33,712 nucleotides of DNA, taken from NCBI GenBank assembly GCA_947644625.1, contig CANRZY010000014.1, forward strand, positions 1 through 33,712, written 5' to 3'. This document shows, one piece after another, positions 1-6,976 of the stretch (the first letter of the stretch is position 1; each line of letters opens with the position of its first letter). Under the pieces are notes generated by a model. The model saw only the letters and a list, made by a program, of their open reading frames with translations. It searched no databases and had not been told where the DNA came from. The position numbers and the translations under genes are program-made. The DNA comes from an uncultured Pseudoflavonifractor sp. Lineage in GTDB: Bacteria > Bacillota > Clostridia > Oscillospirales > Oscillospiraceae.

Positions 1-45
1 TGTCTTAAAGGACAGAACCCGGCTTACTGGCTTAGGTGCGTATAT
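1..45 (+). ncRNA. rnpB: RNase P RNA, 3' end only
   Basis: The first bases carry the sequence gacagaacccggctta, at about 11-26, which is the near-universal 3'-terminal block of bacterial RNase P RNA. This RNA is the catalytic subunit that removes tRNA 5' leaders. Only the last ~45 nt are inside the window; the rest lies upstream. The following bases would form the 3' strand of helix P1. The exact mature end cannot be fixed without the 5' strand. A terminator follows at 49-86, as expected for the end of this transcript. Confidence 0.88.
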
Positions 46-48
46 GAT

Positions 49-86
49 GGGGCGCGGCTCACGAGGCGGCGCCCCTTCCCTTTTTT
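49..86 (+). terminator. Rho-independent terminator of rnpB
   Basis: Inverted repeat ggggcgc (49-55) / gcgcccc (69-75) with a 13-nt loop, followed by a pyrimidine tract ending in six T at 81-86. It reads on the + strand directly after the RNase P RNA. Confidence 0.8.
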
Positions 87-93
87 CTTCGGC

Positions 94-129
94 AAAAAAC
101 GGGGCCGGATCTTTTGACCCGGTCCCGTT
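94..129 (-). terminator. Rho-independent terminator of the yebC operon
   Basis: On the minus strand a 14-bp near-perfect stem (116-129 with 98-111, one mismatch and one G-U pair) has an AAAA loop, and its 3' end merges into six T (94-99). It ends the minus-strand unit and lies back to back with the rnpB terminator. Confidence 0.85.
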
Positions 130-140
130 CAAAGCTTTGC

Positions 141-869
141 TTACTCTTGATCCCAGTTGTGCCAGACGTTCTGCACGTCGTCGTTATCTTCCAACGCGTC
201 GATCAACTTCTCCATATTTTTGATATCCTCTTCGGATTCCAGCTTTACATAGTTCTGGGGGACCATCTCCACCGCAGCACTGACAAAGGAATAGCCCTTG
301 GCTTCCAGCGCCTCCAGCACAGCGCCGAAGACGTCAGGATCGGTGGTGATCTCAAAGACCTCCCCTTCCACGCTCATGTCCTCCGCACCGGAGTCCAGCG
401 CATCCATCATCATGGTATCTTCGTCCAGGTCCTCTTTTTCCACAATGATAACGCCCTTTCGGTCAAAGGACCAGGATACACAGCCAGTGGCTCCCAGTCC
501 CTTGCCAAACTTATCCAGCAGATGCCGGACCTCGGGAGCGGTACGCTGGCGGTTATCGGTGAGGGCGTCTACAATGACGGCTACACCGGAGGGACCATAT
601 CCTTCATAGGTCACGCTCTCATAGCTGTCCGTGTTGCCAGCGCCCAGCGCCCGTTCAATGGTACGCTTGATGTTGTCATTTGGCATATTGGCCGCCCTGG
701 CTTTGGCAATGACGGTGGCCAAACGAGAGTTGTTGGCTGGATCACCGCTGCCGCCTGTCTTGACCGCCACGATCATTTCCTTGGCGATCTTGGTGAAGGC
801 GGCGGAGCGCTTAGCATCCTGAGCGCCTTTTGTTTTTTGGATGTTATGCCATTTGGAATGTCCCGACAT
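141..869 (-). CDS. yebC: YebC/PmpR-family regulatory/translation protein
   Basis: This 242-residue protein has the family's usual length and begins with the hallmark MSGHSKWHNIQ. Other typical blocks are GGDP-like SGDPANN near residue 42, the NMPNDNIKR stretch near 60 and EGYGPSGVAV near 90. YebC proteins were long annotated as transcription regulators (PmpR, a quorum-sensing regulator). More recent work on the family supports a role at the ribosome, relieving stalls such as those at proline runs. The sequence alone does not choose between these roles. The ribosome binding site gaaggga precedes the ATG. It is the last gene of the DUF1858-trmK-nif3-yebC series, 65 bases after the nif3-like gene, and is followed by its own terminator. 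Confidence 0.95.
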   Translation of the reverse strand: MSGHSKWHNIQKTKGAQDAKRSAAFTKIAKEMIVAVKTGGSGDPANNSRLATVIAKARAANMPNDNIKRTIERALGAGNTDSYESVTYEGYGPSGVAVIVDALTDNRQRTAPEVRHLLDKFGKGLGATGCVSWSFDRKGVIIVEKEDLDEDTMMMDALDSGAEDMSVEGEVFEITTDPDVFGAVLEALEAKGYSFVSAAVEMVPQNYVKLESEEDIKNMEKLIDALEDNDDVQNVWHNWDQE

Positions 870-934
870 AGTATCGTTCCCTTCATGAAAAATTGCTCAT
901 TTAGTTTAACACAAACTTTCTTCCTTTGCAACGG

Positions 935-1738
935 TTATAGACAAGAAAATACCTCTTTATGACGCTGAGAGAGGAAAATTTCCATCTTTGGATAGGCTTC
1001 CCCCAGCCATTGGGCCAAAACGGGGCACACAACATTCTCGGTAGAGAAATGTCCTGCGTCAATAAGGTTGATCCCCATAGCCCGGGCTGACAGGAATACG
1101 TCATACTTTACATCCGAAGTCACAAAGGTGTCGCAGCCTCGCTCCACGGCGTCGGAGAGCATTCCACCGCAGGCGCCGCCTCCCACCGCAACCAGGTGAA
1201 CGCCTCTCCCCGCGTCTTCAAAGCGAAGACCGTTGGCGTTCAATGCCTGACGGACGAAGCCGGCAAAGGCCCGCACATCGTCAAATCCGGTGACCTCACC
1301 GATCCTGCCAATGCCATAGGACCGCCCCTCTTGATCGACGCCATCGGGGTGAAGCTGCTCTACAGAGGTAAGTCCCAGCCGCTGGGCAAGGGCGTCGTTG
1401 ACCCCGCCCTCTACCGCGTCAAGGTTGGTGTGCATACAGATGCCGGAAATACCCCCGGTAAGCATTTGGATCAGGATACTTCCCTGTACGGTGTCATCGC
1501 GGACCGTCTGGACCCTTTCCCAGGTGCAGTTCATAACAGGATGATGGGCAACGATAAGCTCCGCTCCCACCTCACGCGCCTCGACCACCACCTCTTGAGT
1601 AATGTCCAGCGCGACAAGGAGCTTATTGACCTTCCGGCCCGGAAAGCCAACCAGCAGTCCTACATTATCCCAATCCATGGCCAGTTCTTTGGGGGCCTTG
1701 GAAAACAAGAATGATTCAATCTCCTTTACTGTTGCCAT
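935..1738 (-). CDS. Nif3-like dinuclear metal centre protein (YqfO/YbgI family)
   Basis: A 267-residue Nif3/DUF34 protein. The metal ligands typical of the family are visible: H65-H66 in AHHP, D107 in HTNLD, and H230 and E234 in DAGHFSTE. Two GTP cyclohydrolase-like halves enclose a dinuclear metal site. The family's biochemical role is unsettled, though it is found in nearly all genomes. I take the ATG at 1738 as start, because aaggag lies 8 nt upstream; the longer frame begins at a GTG too close to that site. It overlaps the 3' end of trmK by 13 nt, so the two are translationally linked. The trmK-nif3 pairing is common in Firmicutes, and many family members are annotated near tRNA or cofactor genes for this reason. 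Confidence 0.92.
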   Translation of the reverse strand: MATVKEIESFLFSKAPKELAMDWDNVGLLVGFPGRKVNKLLVALDITQEVVVEAREVGAELIVAHHPVMNCTWERVQTVRDDTVQGSILIQMLTGGISGICMHTNLDAVEGGVNDALAQRLGLTSVEQLHPDGVDQEGRSYGIGRIGEVTGFDDVRAFAGFVRQALNANGLRFEDAGRGVHLVAVGGGACGGMLSDAVERGCDTFVTSDVKYDVFLSARAMGINLIDAGHFSTENVVCPVLAQWLGEAYPKMEIFLSQRHKEVFSCL

Positions 1739-2442
1739 TGCTCCCACTCCTTCTTCATCTGCGCGACCTCACGGATCGCCTGTTCAAAGCGAGTTCTTTT
1801 TTCTTCATCTCCAGGACACTGGGACCGGGAAAGGCCCTCAACTGCCCGACAAAGCTTCCCGAATTCCTCGGCCAGATAGCGGTCCCGAAAGGGGCTTTCC
1901 ATCCCGTGCCATTGACGCCCGACCCAAACTTCTCCCTCAGTCAGCGCCGCCATCTCTCCAGCCTCTGCCAAGAGGATGATATAAAGGGTCTCTCCTTCGG
2001 GTACAAGGACTTCCTGGCGTATTAAAAAACCGTTTTCCGAAAGATATCTCCGAAGGCCGTCCGTTCCGCTCATGGGCTGAAGGATATAGCGCTGTCCCGG
2101 CGCTTTGCTCCAGGATACAGCATCCAAAATGTCGGCAATGGTTTCTCCGCCCATACCCGCAACGGTAACTACCTGCGCTTCCTCTGGAGCAACGGCGGAA
2201 AGCCCGTCACACAGCCGAAAGGATATCCGGTTATCGACCTCCCAGCGTTGGGCCAGCTCCACCCCTCGGCTCAGTGGGCCGGGGCGAAGGTCGGTAGCCA
2301 CAGCCTGTGGAACGATTCCCTGACAAACCAACCACACCGGAAGCTGTCCGTGATCGGTCCCGACGTCTGTCAATCTACTCCCGGCCGGGACCATCTCAGC
2401 TACTGCCTGAAGCCTTGGAGAAAGAGAGAATAACCGCTTCAT
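1726..2442 (-). CDS. trmK: tRNA (adenine(22)-N1)-methyltransferase TrmK
   Basis: A 238-residue class I SAM-dependent methyltransferase. It starts MKRLFSLSPRL, with the SAM-binding motif I at residues 24-33 (LTDVGTDHGQ) and the family motif AGMGGETI around residue 97-104. TrmK methylates N1 of A22 in the D-loop of tRNAs in Gram-positive bacteria. The longest frame extends upstream through the DUF1858 gene's terminator, but the correct start is the ATG at 2442, with agaggtgg 8 nt upstream. The C-terminal part is basic/acidic and likely helical, as in the family. It overlaps the nif3-like gene downstream. Confidence 0.93.
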   Translation of the reverse strand: MKRLFSLSPRLQAVAEMVPAGSRLTDVGTDHGQLPVWLVCQGIVPQAVATDLRPGPLSRGVELAQRWEVDNRISFRLCDGLSAVAPEEAQVVTVAGMGGETIADILDAVSWSKAPGQRYILQPMSGTDGLRRYLSENGFLIRQEVLVPEGETLYIILLAEAGEMAALTEGEVWVGRQWHGMESPFRDRYLAEEFGKLCRAVEGLSRSQCPGDEEKRTRFEQAIREVAQMKKEWEQWQQ

Positions 2443-2469
2443 GCTAAATACCACCTCTCTTTTGGGTAG

Positions 2470-2500
2470 AAAAAAGGAGCGGCAACGCCGCTCCTTTTCC
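2470..2500 (-). terminator. Hairpin terminator between the DUF1858 gene and trmK
   Basis: Perfect 8-bp stem ggagcggc (2476-2483) / gccgctcc (2487-2494) with a 3-nt loop. On the minus strand it is followed by six T (2470-2475). On the + strand a T-rich run also follows. It sits between the DUF1858 stop codon and trmK, so trmK, nif3 and yebC depend on read-through or on a promoter not identified here. Confidence 0.8.
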
Positions 2501-2504
2501 TTTT

Positions 2505-2711
2505 TTACTGGGCGGCAGGCACCAGTTTGTTGATTTCCTCCAGCAAGGCGTTTACATCCACGCCATGGACCATGCAGGCTTGCTCCACGGTCTCGCCGCG
2601 GGAAGAGGGGCATCCCAAGCAGTGCATACCGATGGCCATAAAAACAGGGGCGGTTTGAGGAGCGATATCCAGAATGTCGCCGATAATGGTATCTTTGGTG
2701 ATTTGGGCCAT
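2505..2711 (-). CDS. DUF1858 domain protein (hybrid-cluster-protein-associated redox disulfide family)
   Basis: A 68-residue protein consisting of a single DUF1858 domain. It begins with TKDTIIGDIL, and the central GMHCLGCPSS motif supplies a CxxC pair, followed by ETVEQACMVHGVD and an acidic helix. Members occur alone or fused to redox proteins in anaerobes and are thought to be small thiol/disulfide or metal-binding modules; the partner is unknown. A strong ribosome binding site (ggagg) precedes the ATG and a consensus sigma-A promoter lies at 2754-2782. A terminator follows the stop, so it may be made mostly as a monocistronic message. Confidence 0.9.
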   Translation of the reverse strand: MAQITKDTIIGDILDIAPQTAPVFMAIGMHCLGCPSSRGETVEQACMVHGVDVNALLEEINKLVPAAQ

Positions 2712-2753
2712 AAGGTCATACCTCCAAAAAGAATCGTTTTTCGCAACGGTCTT

Positions 2754-2782
2754 ATTATATCCGAATATCTTCTCTTTTTCAA
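2754..2782 (-). promoter_or_regulatory. Sigma-A-type promoter for the DUF1858 gene
   Basis: Minus-strand TTGAAA (2777-2782), exactly 17 nt, then TATAAT (2754-2759). It lies about 40 bases before the ATG at 2711 and after the xerD terminator. Confidence 0.8.
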
Positions 2783-2820
2783 CAGGAAAATGAAAACGGA
2801 TCTCTTTCGAGACCCGTTTT
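2783..2820 (-). terminator. Rho-independent terminator of xerD
   Basis: A 12-bp stem (2793-2804 with 2809-2820, one G-U pair in the minus-strand RNA) is closed by a GAAA tetraloop and followed by a T-rich stretch. The xerD stop codon lies at the base of the stem. Confidence 0.8.
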
Positions 2821-3697
2821 ATGTCCGAGGATGGGCTTTGTTATAAACGTCCTTCAACTCCTGGTTAACAATTTGAGTATAAACCTGGGTGGAGGAAATA
2901 TCCGCATGTCCCAGCATTTTTTGAATAGACAACAGATCTGCGCCGTTTTCCAACAGATGGGCGGCAAAGGAATGGCGCAATGTGTGAGGTGTGATCTCCT
3001 TCTGAATCCCGGCCATATCCTGGTAATGCTTGATGATCTTCCAAAATCCCTGGCGGGACATACGAGAACCATTCATATTAACGAAAAGAGCGCATTCCTC
3101 AGGCTGTTCGATCAGTTGTGGACGAACATGTTCGATATAGTCGCTCAAAGCCCGGACCGCCGTGGGATAAAGAGGAATGATCCGTTCTTTTTTTCTGTCG
3201 ACGCAACGAAGAAAGGCTGCGCTCAGGTTCAGATGTTCCAGGTTCAGATTAATAAGTTCACTGACCCGGATCCCGGTGGCATAGAGAAGTTCCAACATAG
3301 CCTTGTCACGGCACCCTTTTGGGTCTCTGGGATCCGGCTGTTCCAGAAAGAGTTCCACTTCCTTGCCGGTAAGGATCTGGGGCAGCTTTCTTTCTACCTT
3401 TTCCAGAACCAATCCCTTGGCGGGATTGAGAGATATCAGTCCCTCTCCCATTATGTAGGAATAAAAGGATTTGAGAGAAGCCAAAGACCGGGTAACCGTA
3501 GATACCGTTTTTCCCAAGCTCAAAAGATATTTGTTATAACGGTCAACATCTGCCTGGGAAGCGCTTTCGGGAGAGAGACCTTCACTGGAAAGCCAACGAG
3601 AATATTGGGTGAGATCCCGAAGGTATGAACTGATCGTATTATCGGAGGCTCCCTTTTCTTCCGCCAAAAAGCGCTGATAATCGGTTAACAGGTCCAT
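2819..3697 (-). CDS. xerD: XerD-type tyrosine recombinase
   Basis: A 292-residue XerC/D recombinase. It has an N-terminal SAM-like core-binding domain (about 1-95) and a catalytic domain with R144 (ATGIRVSEL), H238 and R241 (HTLRH), H264 (MLGHADI) and nucleophile Y273 (QVYTQI). Xer recombinases resolve chromosome dimers at dif near division. The beta-hairpin lysine region reads VDRKKER instead of the usual GKGxKER, so the catalytic lysine is probably K169 or K170. It lies 31 bases after spoIIM. In Bacillus subtilis, spoIIM and ripX/xerD are also close neighbours, which supports a housekeeping XerD rather than an integron or phage enzyme. The ribosome binding site gagggtg precedes the ATG. Confidence 0.92.
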   Translation of the reverse strand: MDLLTDYQRFLAEEKGASDNTISSYLRDLTQYSRWLSSEGLSPESASQADVDRYNKYLLSLGKTVSTVTRSLASLKSFYSYIMGEGLISLNPAKGLVLEKVERKLPQILTGKEVELFLEQPDPRDPKGCRDKAMLELLYATGIRVSELINLNLEHLNLSAAFLRCVDRKKERIIPLYPTAVRALSDYIEHVRPQLIEQPEECALFVNMNGSRMSRQGFWKIIKHYQDMAGIQKEITPHTLRHSFAAHLLENGADLLSIQKMLGHADISSTQVYTQIVNQELKDVYNKAHPRT

Positions 3698-3728
3698 TCT
3701 CTCACCCTCTTCCCTTAAACAAGATTTT

Positions 3729-4349
3729 CTATCCCAAGAGTGCGCCAGCGGCGCCGGCGATCAAAGCCGGAACCAGATAACGCTCCAGAAGAAGACTGAT
3801 ACCAACCGCTGCGGCACACACCCCGCAGCGTAAGAAATGCTCCCGGCAAAATGGAAGCTCCCGGCGCCCGGATCTTCCCGCCAAGGCGCAGGCGGTAGAA
3901 AAACTCTGCGTAGCCAAAAGCAAAAACGCCGGAATGGAAAAGATCCCGGGGATCCCCAACAGAAAAAATGCCGCAGCAAGCCCGTCGTACCCATAGGATA
4001 CAGCAAAAGAGGCAATAGAAAACGAGAGAAAAAAACCTCTCATTGCGCTCAAAACCGGGATCCCAAACAATCCCAGAGCGGAAAAGCCCAACAAAATAGC
4101 GGCCAGCGGCCAGCGAAGATCCCGCCAGAGGATCTCAGGAAGAGCGGGAACTTGCAATTCCGCAGCCTGAGCAACTGTCAAAAAGCGTTCCAAATATGCG
4201 GCCATGGCATCCAGCCCCGCGTCGGTCATGCGAAAAGCCAAAAAACTTCCCGCCAATCCTCCGAAGGTAAAAAAAGCCGCCGTGACGACAAGAGCGGGGG
4301 TGCCCTCTGTCGTCGGCGACCACCAGATTCCTGTAACCGTTCGAGCCAT
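3729..4349 (-). CDS. spoIIM: Stage II sporulation protein M (SpoIIM)-like membrane protein
   Basis: A 206-residue multi-pass membrane protein with about five hydrophobic segments. The central stretch (WRDLRWPL, LLGFSALGLFGIPV, MRGFFLSFSIASF, then a glycine/proline loop before the next segment) matches the SpoIIM pattern of a conserved polar entry, small-residue helix and basic turn. SpoIIM, SpoIIP and SpoIID form the complex that thins septal peptidoglycan and drives engulfment of the forespore. The start is the ATG at 4349, with ggaggtg 6 nt upstream; a GTG 15 bases earlier overlaps that site. Identification rests on topology, length and the xerD neighbour. Overall identity to B. subtilis SpoIIM looks low, so another SpoIIM-superfamily (DUF95) protein is possible. 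Confidence 0.75.
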   Translation of the reverse strand: MARTVTGIWWSPTTEGTPALVVTAAFFTFGGLAGSFLAFRMTDAGLDAMAAYLERFLTVAQAAELQVPALPEILWRDLRWPLAAILLGFSALGLFGIPVLSAMRGFFLSFSIASFAVSYGYDGLAAAFFLLGIPGIFSIPAFLLLATQSFSTACALAGRSGRRELPFCREHFLRCGVCAAAVGISLLLERYLVPALIAGAAGALLG

Positions 4350-4674
4350 GGCGCTCACCTCCACAGCATTCTTATGCTACCGGGGACAAGTCCATGACAT
4401 TCGTTCGATCCTTTCTGAAAAGCGTATTCTTATTGTAACTCCCTTTTGCGAGTTGCGCAAGCCCCTTTTGAAAAATTTTTTGTTATGTGACAGTTTTATG
4501 TAAATTATATTATGTTAACTATGTAAAGTTGCAGATGCTTTTGAAAAGCTTGGAAGCCCTGAAACACCAGGAAAAATACAAGATGTGGTGTCAATGTTTT
4601 CGTTATGACCCAACATCTTCCAGGCTTGTTTTATGTCACCGTTGACAAATCAGAAGAGCTACGGCAAAAAAATT
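4350..4674. other. Intergenic region with no recognised gene
   Basis: This 325-base AT-rich stretch lies between spoIIM and the TIGR04086 gene, both on the minus strand. I see no convincing reading frame, tRNA or strong terminator. It holds a minus-strand TATAAT (4504-4509) without a good -35, a TGTCA-N4-TGACA inverted repeat (4634-4647), a palindrome GGACaaGTCC around 4384-4393 and a small hairpin ttgcg/cgcaa near 4447-4461. It must contain the spoIIM promoter, which I cannot place with confidence. Confidence 0.6.
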
Positions 4675-5115
4675 TTATCGGTTCCGGCGTTTTTTTCCCT
4701 TCCGGCTTGTTCTCTTTTTCCCTCCTCCCGTTAGGATCCCAGCGGCCGCACCGCCGCACAGGTCTCCAAACAGGAGTCCAAAACCTCCGCTTTCCAGGGA
4801 AAGGCCCCCATACAGCACCAGTCCCAGGGAAAGCTGCAAAAGGAAGAGTACGCTTCCGGCTGCCAAGCCCACAAACAATCCCCTGGCAGGGCTGCTCCGA
4901 ACGGCAAATATTCCTCCTGTGAAGCTACCCAGCACGCAACTGACCACCGTAAGCTGATACCGTAGCCCCGCGTCCAATAGTCCATGGGAGATCCCCAGTG
5001 AAGCCAGGAATAAAATTCCCAGTCCCACAAGGAAAGCGACTCCCCCTCCCCAAAGGACCGCCTTTCCGTAACGCAACAGCACGGCCCCCTGATCTTCCTC
5101 GTTTTTTCGCGTCAT
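4675..5115 (-). CDS. TIGR04086-family membrane protein
   Basis: A 146-residue protein with four predicted membrane segments, small-residue rich (repeated G, L, A), and a strongly basic tail (KKRTSRKGKKRR). This matches the TIGR04086 family of Clostridia, which is often encoded beside yajC and has no known function. The start is most likely the ATG at 5115, with ggagg 9 nt upstream. An in-frame ATG at 5145 has a poor site. The ribosome binding site lies inside the 3' arm of a terminator-like hairpin (5116-5166), and the T-run of that hairpin forms the spacer to the ATG. It is the last gene of the SpoIID-queA-tfoX_C-tgt-yajC series. Confidence 0.8.
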   Translation of the reverse strand: MTRKNEEDQGAVLLRYGKAVLWGGGVAFLVGLGILFLASLGISHGLLDAGLRYQLTVVSCVLGSFTGGIFAVRSSPARGLFVGLAAGSVLFLLQLSLGLVLYGGLSLESGGFGLLFGDLCGGAAAGILTGGGKKRTSRKGKKRRNR

Positions 5116-5166
5116 AAAAAACACCCTCCCCGCAAGGATTTTCATTCCATCCTATGCGGAGAGGGT
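5116..5166 (-). terminator. Terminator/attenuator between yajC and the TIGR04086 gene
   Basis: Long minus-strand hairpin: a 12-bp outer stem (5155-5166 with 5123-5134, one mismatch), an inner aggat/atcct stem, then six T at 5116-5121. The T-run ends at the ATG of the downstream gene, and the 3' arm contains that gene's ribosome binding site. Confidence 0.8.
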
Positions 5167-5194
5167 ATTCAGCATGTCTTTTTCGGGGCTGCTC

Positions 5195-5479
5195 TTACTG
5201 GGCGTTTTCCGTAGTTTGGGCGCCCTTACTTGATACGGCCCATTTGGCAAGCTCAATGCGGACCCGGTCAGCGCCGCTTTCGATCACGATGGAGCTTTCC
5301 TTTACGGCGCAAATAGTGCCGATAATGCCGCCGATACTGGTGATCACATCGCCCACAGCCAACTCGGAGCGCATTTTTTCCGCTTCCTTCTTCCGCTTAT
5401 TCTCCGGACGAATGAGCATGAAGTAAAAAACAGCCAGCATAACGACCAGCATAACGATCATAGAGACGTTCTGATCCAA
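5195..5479 (-). CDS. yajC: Preprotein translocase accessory subunit YajC
   Basis: A 94-residue protein with one N-terminal membrane helix (about 7-21, VMLVVMLAVFYFMLI), the family motif RPENKRKKEAEKM directly after it, and a small SH3-like cytoplasmic domain (VGDVITSIGGIIGTI, VIESGADRVRIELAKWAV). YajC is an accessory of SecYEG-SecDF. The start is set by the ribosome binding site: ggaggg is followed after 7-8 nt by a TTG at 5477-5479. The first ATG (5461) is 26 nt from that site, so the TTG start is preferred. It lies downstream of tgt, the classical tgt-yajC arrangement. Confidence 0.93.
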   Translation of the reverse strand: MDQNVSMIVMLVVMLAVFYFMLIRPENKRKKEAEKMRSELAVGDVITSIGGIIGTICAVKESSIVIESGADRVRIELAKWAVSSKGAQTTENAQ

Positions 5480-5567
5480 AGCAGATCCCTCCAAAATTGT
5501 AAATTTACGGACGCTGTGAAAAGTAGTATAGCGTAAATCGGGATATTTTGCAAGGCTTTCCCTGAAA

Positions 5568-6698
5568 TTAGATTTTTCGCTCCAACTTCTCGCTGTACTC
5601 CGCCCGGAACTGGGCAAAGGTCCCAGCGTCCAGAGCGGCGCGTATGCGTTCCATCAAAGTATTGTAGAAATAGAGATTATGGAGCACTGCCAAGCGCATA
5701 GCCAGCATTTCCCCTGCCACAAACAAATGACGGAGATAGGCCCGGGAAAAATGCCGGCAGGCGGGGCAGCGGCAGGTCAGATCGATGGGGGAATCATCCA
5801 GCTTATATTTCTCGTTTTTCAGGTTAATAGAGCCTTCCCAGGTGTATAGCCTACCGTGGCGGGCGTTTCGCGCCGGCATAACGCAGTCAAAAAAGTCCAC
5901 GCCCCGGGCTACCCCTTCGATGATATTGGATGGAGTCCCTACTCCCATAAGATATCGCGGCTTGTCTTTTGGCATATGGGGCTCTACCGCGTCGATGATC
6001 TCATACATTACCTCGGTGGGTTCCCCCACCGCCAGTCCACCAATGGCATAACCTTCACAGTCGATCTTTTTGATCTCCTCCATATGCCAGATCCGCAATT
6101 CGGGAAAGGTAGCGCCTTGGTTGATGCCAAAGAGCATTTGACGGGAGTTTACGGTATCTGGAAGGGCATTCAGCTTGTCATGCTCTGCCTTACAGCGCTC
6201 CAGCCAACGAACGGTCCGTTCACAGGAAGCCTTTGCGTACTCATAGGTCGCTGGATTTTCCACGCACTCATCAAAGGCCATAGCCACATCGCTGCCCAAA
6301 TGTGACTGGATTTGCATGGATTCCTCCGGACCCATAAAGATTTTGCGGCCATCAATATGAGAGGAAAAATAGACGCCCTCTTCCTTGATCTTTCGGAGAC
6401 CAGCCAGGGAAAATACCTGGAATCCTCCCGAATCAGTCAGGATAGGCCCCTCCCAGTCCATAAACTTGTGCAGTCCCCCTAACTGCCGCACCACGTCATC
6501 ACCGGGCCGGAGATGGAGATGATAGGTATTGCTCAGTTCGATCTGACAGCCGATCTCCTTCAAATCGTGAGCAGATACGCCTCCTTTGATGGCTCCCTGG
6601 GTGCCTACATTCATAAAGACAGGCGTCTGGGCAACGCCGTGGGCACAGGTAAAAATGCCCCGCCGGGCCCGCCCTTCTGTTTTGATTATTTCAAACAC
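5568..6698 (-). CDS. tgt: tRNA-guanine(34) transglycosylase
   Basis: A 376-residue bacterial Tgt of full length. Visible features: D89 in LTDSGGFQ, D143 in FDEC, the substrate loop GGLAVGE (220-226), the nucleophile D271 in FFDCVMPARNARHG, and the zinc site C309, C311, C314 and H340. It exchanges G34 of GUN-anticodon tRNAs for a queuine precursor (preQ1 in most bacteria; some gut Clostridia salvage queuine itself). QueA, the next queuosine enzyme, is encoded just upstream, and no preQ1 biosynthesis genes are present here. Translation starts at GTG, with aaggag 7 nt upstream. Confidence 0.97.
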   Translation of the reverse strand: MFEIIKTEGRARRGIFTCAHGVAQTPVFMNVGTQGAIKGGVSAHDLKEIGCQIELSNTYHLHLRPGDDVVRQLGGLHKFMDWEGPILTDSGGFQVFSLAGLRKIKEEGVYFSSHIDGRKIFMGPEESMQIQSHLGSDVAMAFDECVENPATYEYAKASCERTVRWLERCKAEHDKLNALPDTVNSRQMLFGINQGATFPELRIWHMEEIKKIDCEGYAIGGLAVGEPTEVMYEIIDAVEPHMPKDKPRYLMGVGTPSNIIEGVARGVDFFDCVMPARNARHGRLYTWEGSINLKNEKYKLDDSPIDLTCRCPACRHFSRAYLRHLFVAGEMLAMRLAVLHNLYFYNTLMERIRAALDAGTFAQFRAEYSEKLERKI

Positions 6699-6710
6699 GG
6701 AAAAACTCCT

Positions 6711-6965
6711 TTACTGATGGAAATGGAAAAATGCCTTCAATTCTGCTTTTCGCTCCGGAGACAGATCTTTCTTCGGGATCCCTTTCACCGCGCCCGCCAA
6801 AGCCTGGAGCTGATGAAGGCAGGCGCTGCTGTCCACACGCAAACGTATCTGAAGCCAGGCTTCCTCCGCACCGGTTTTTCGCAGGGCCTCCAGGGTCTTG
6901 ATCCCTGCGGAGGATAGATTCCCGGCCAGCACAGGACCGATATTGGGAAGGTCGGTCAATTTCAT
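6711..6965 (-). CDS. Stand-alone TfoX C-terminal domain protein
   Basis: An 84-residue protein made only of the TfoX/Sxy C-terminal domain. It has LTDLPNIGPVLAGNLSSAGI (helix-hairpin-helix-like), the GAEEAWLQIRL segment, ACLHQLQALAGAVKGI and the terminal LSPERKAELKAFF. In full-length Sxy/TfoX this domain accompanies an N-terminal domain that promotes competence. Isolated C-terminal domains are common in Firmicutes and have no assigned role. Here it is tightly packed between queA and tgt: its ribosome binding site overlaps the queA stop region, and its stop codon touches the tgt ribosome binding site. Co-translation with the queuosine genes is therefore clear, while a function in tRNA modification is only a guess. 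Confidence 0.88.
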   Translation of the reverse strand: MKLTDLPNIGPVLAGNLSSAGIKTLEALRKTGAEEAWLQIRLRVDSSACLHQLQALAGAVKGIPKKDLSPERKAELKAFFHFHQ

Positions 6966-6976
6966 TCCGTATCCCC

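Noticed and set aside
1726-2613. Longer trmK reading frame starting at 2613
   Set aside because: It would run through the DUF1858 coding sequence and its terminator; the ATG at 2442 has a proper ribosome binding site and matches the family N-terminus.
4369-4397. Sigma-E-like promoter for spoIIM (minus-strand TCATGGA, 14 nt, CATAAGAA)
   Set aside because: The spacing fits, but only half of each box matches, and the start would fall on the ribosome binding site. Too weak to list as a feature.
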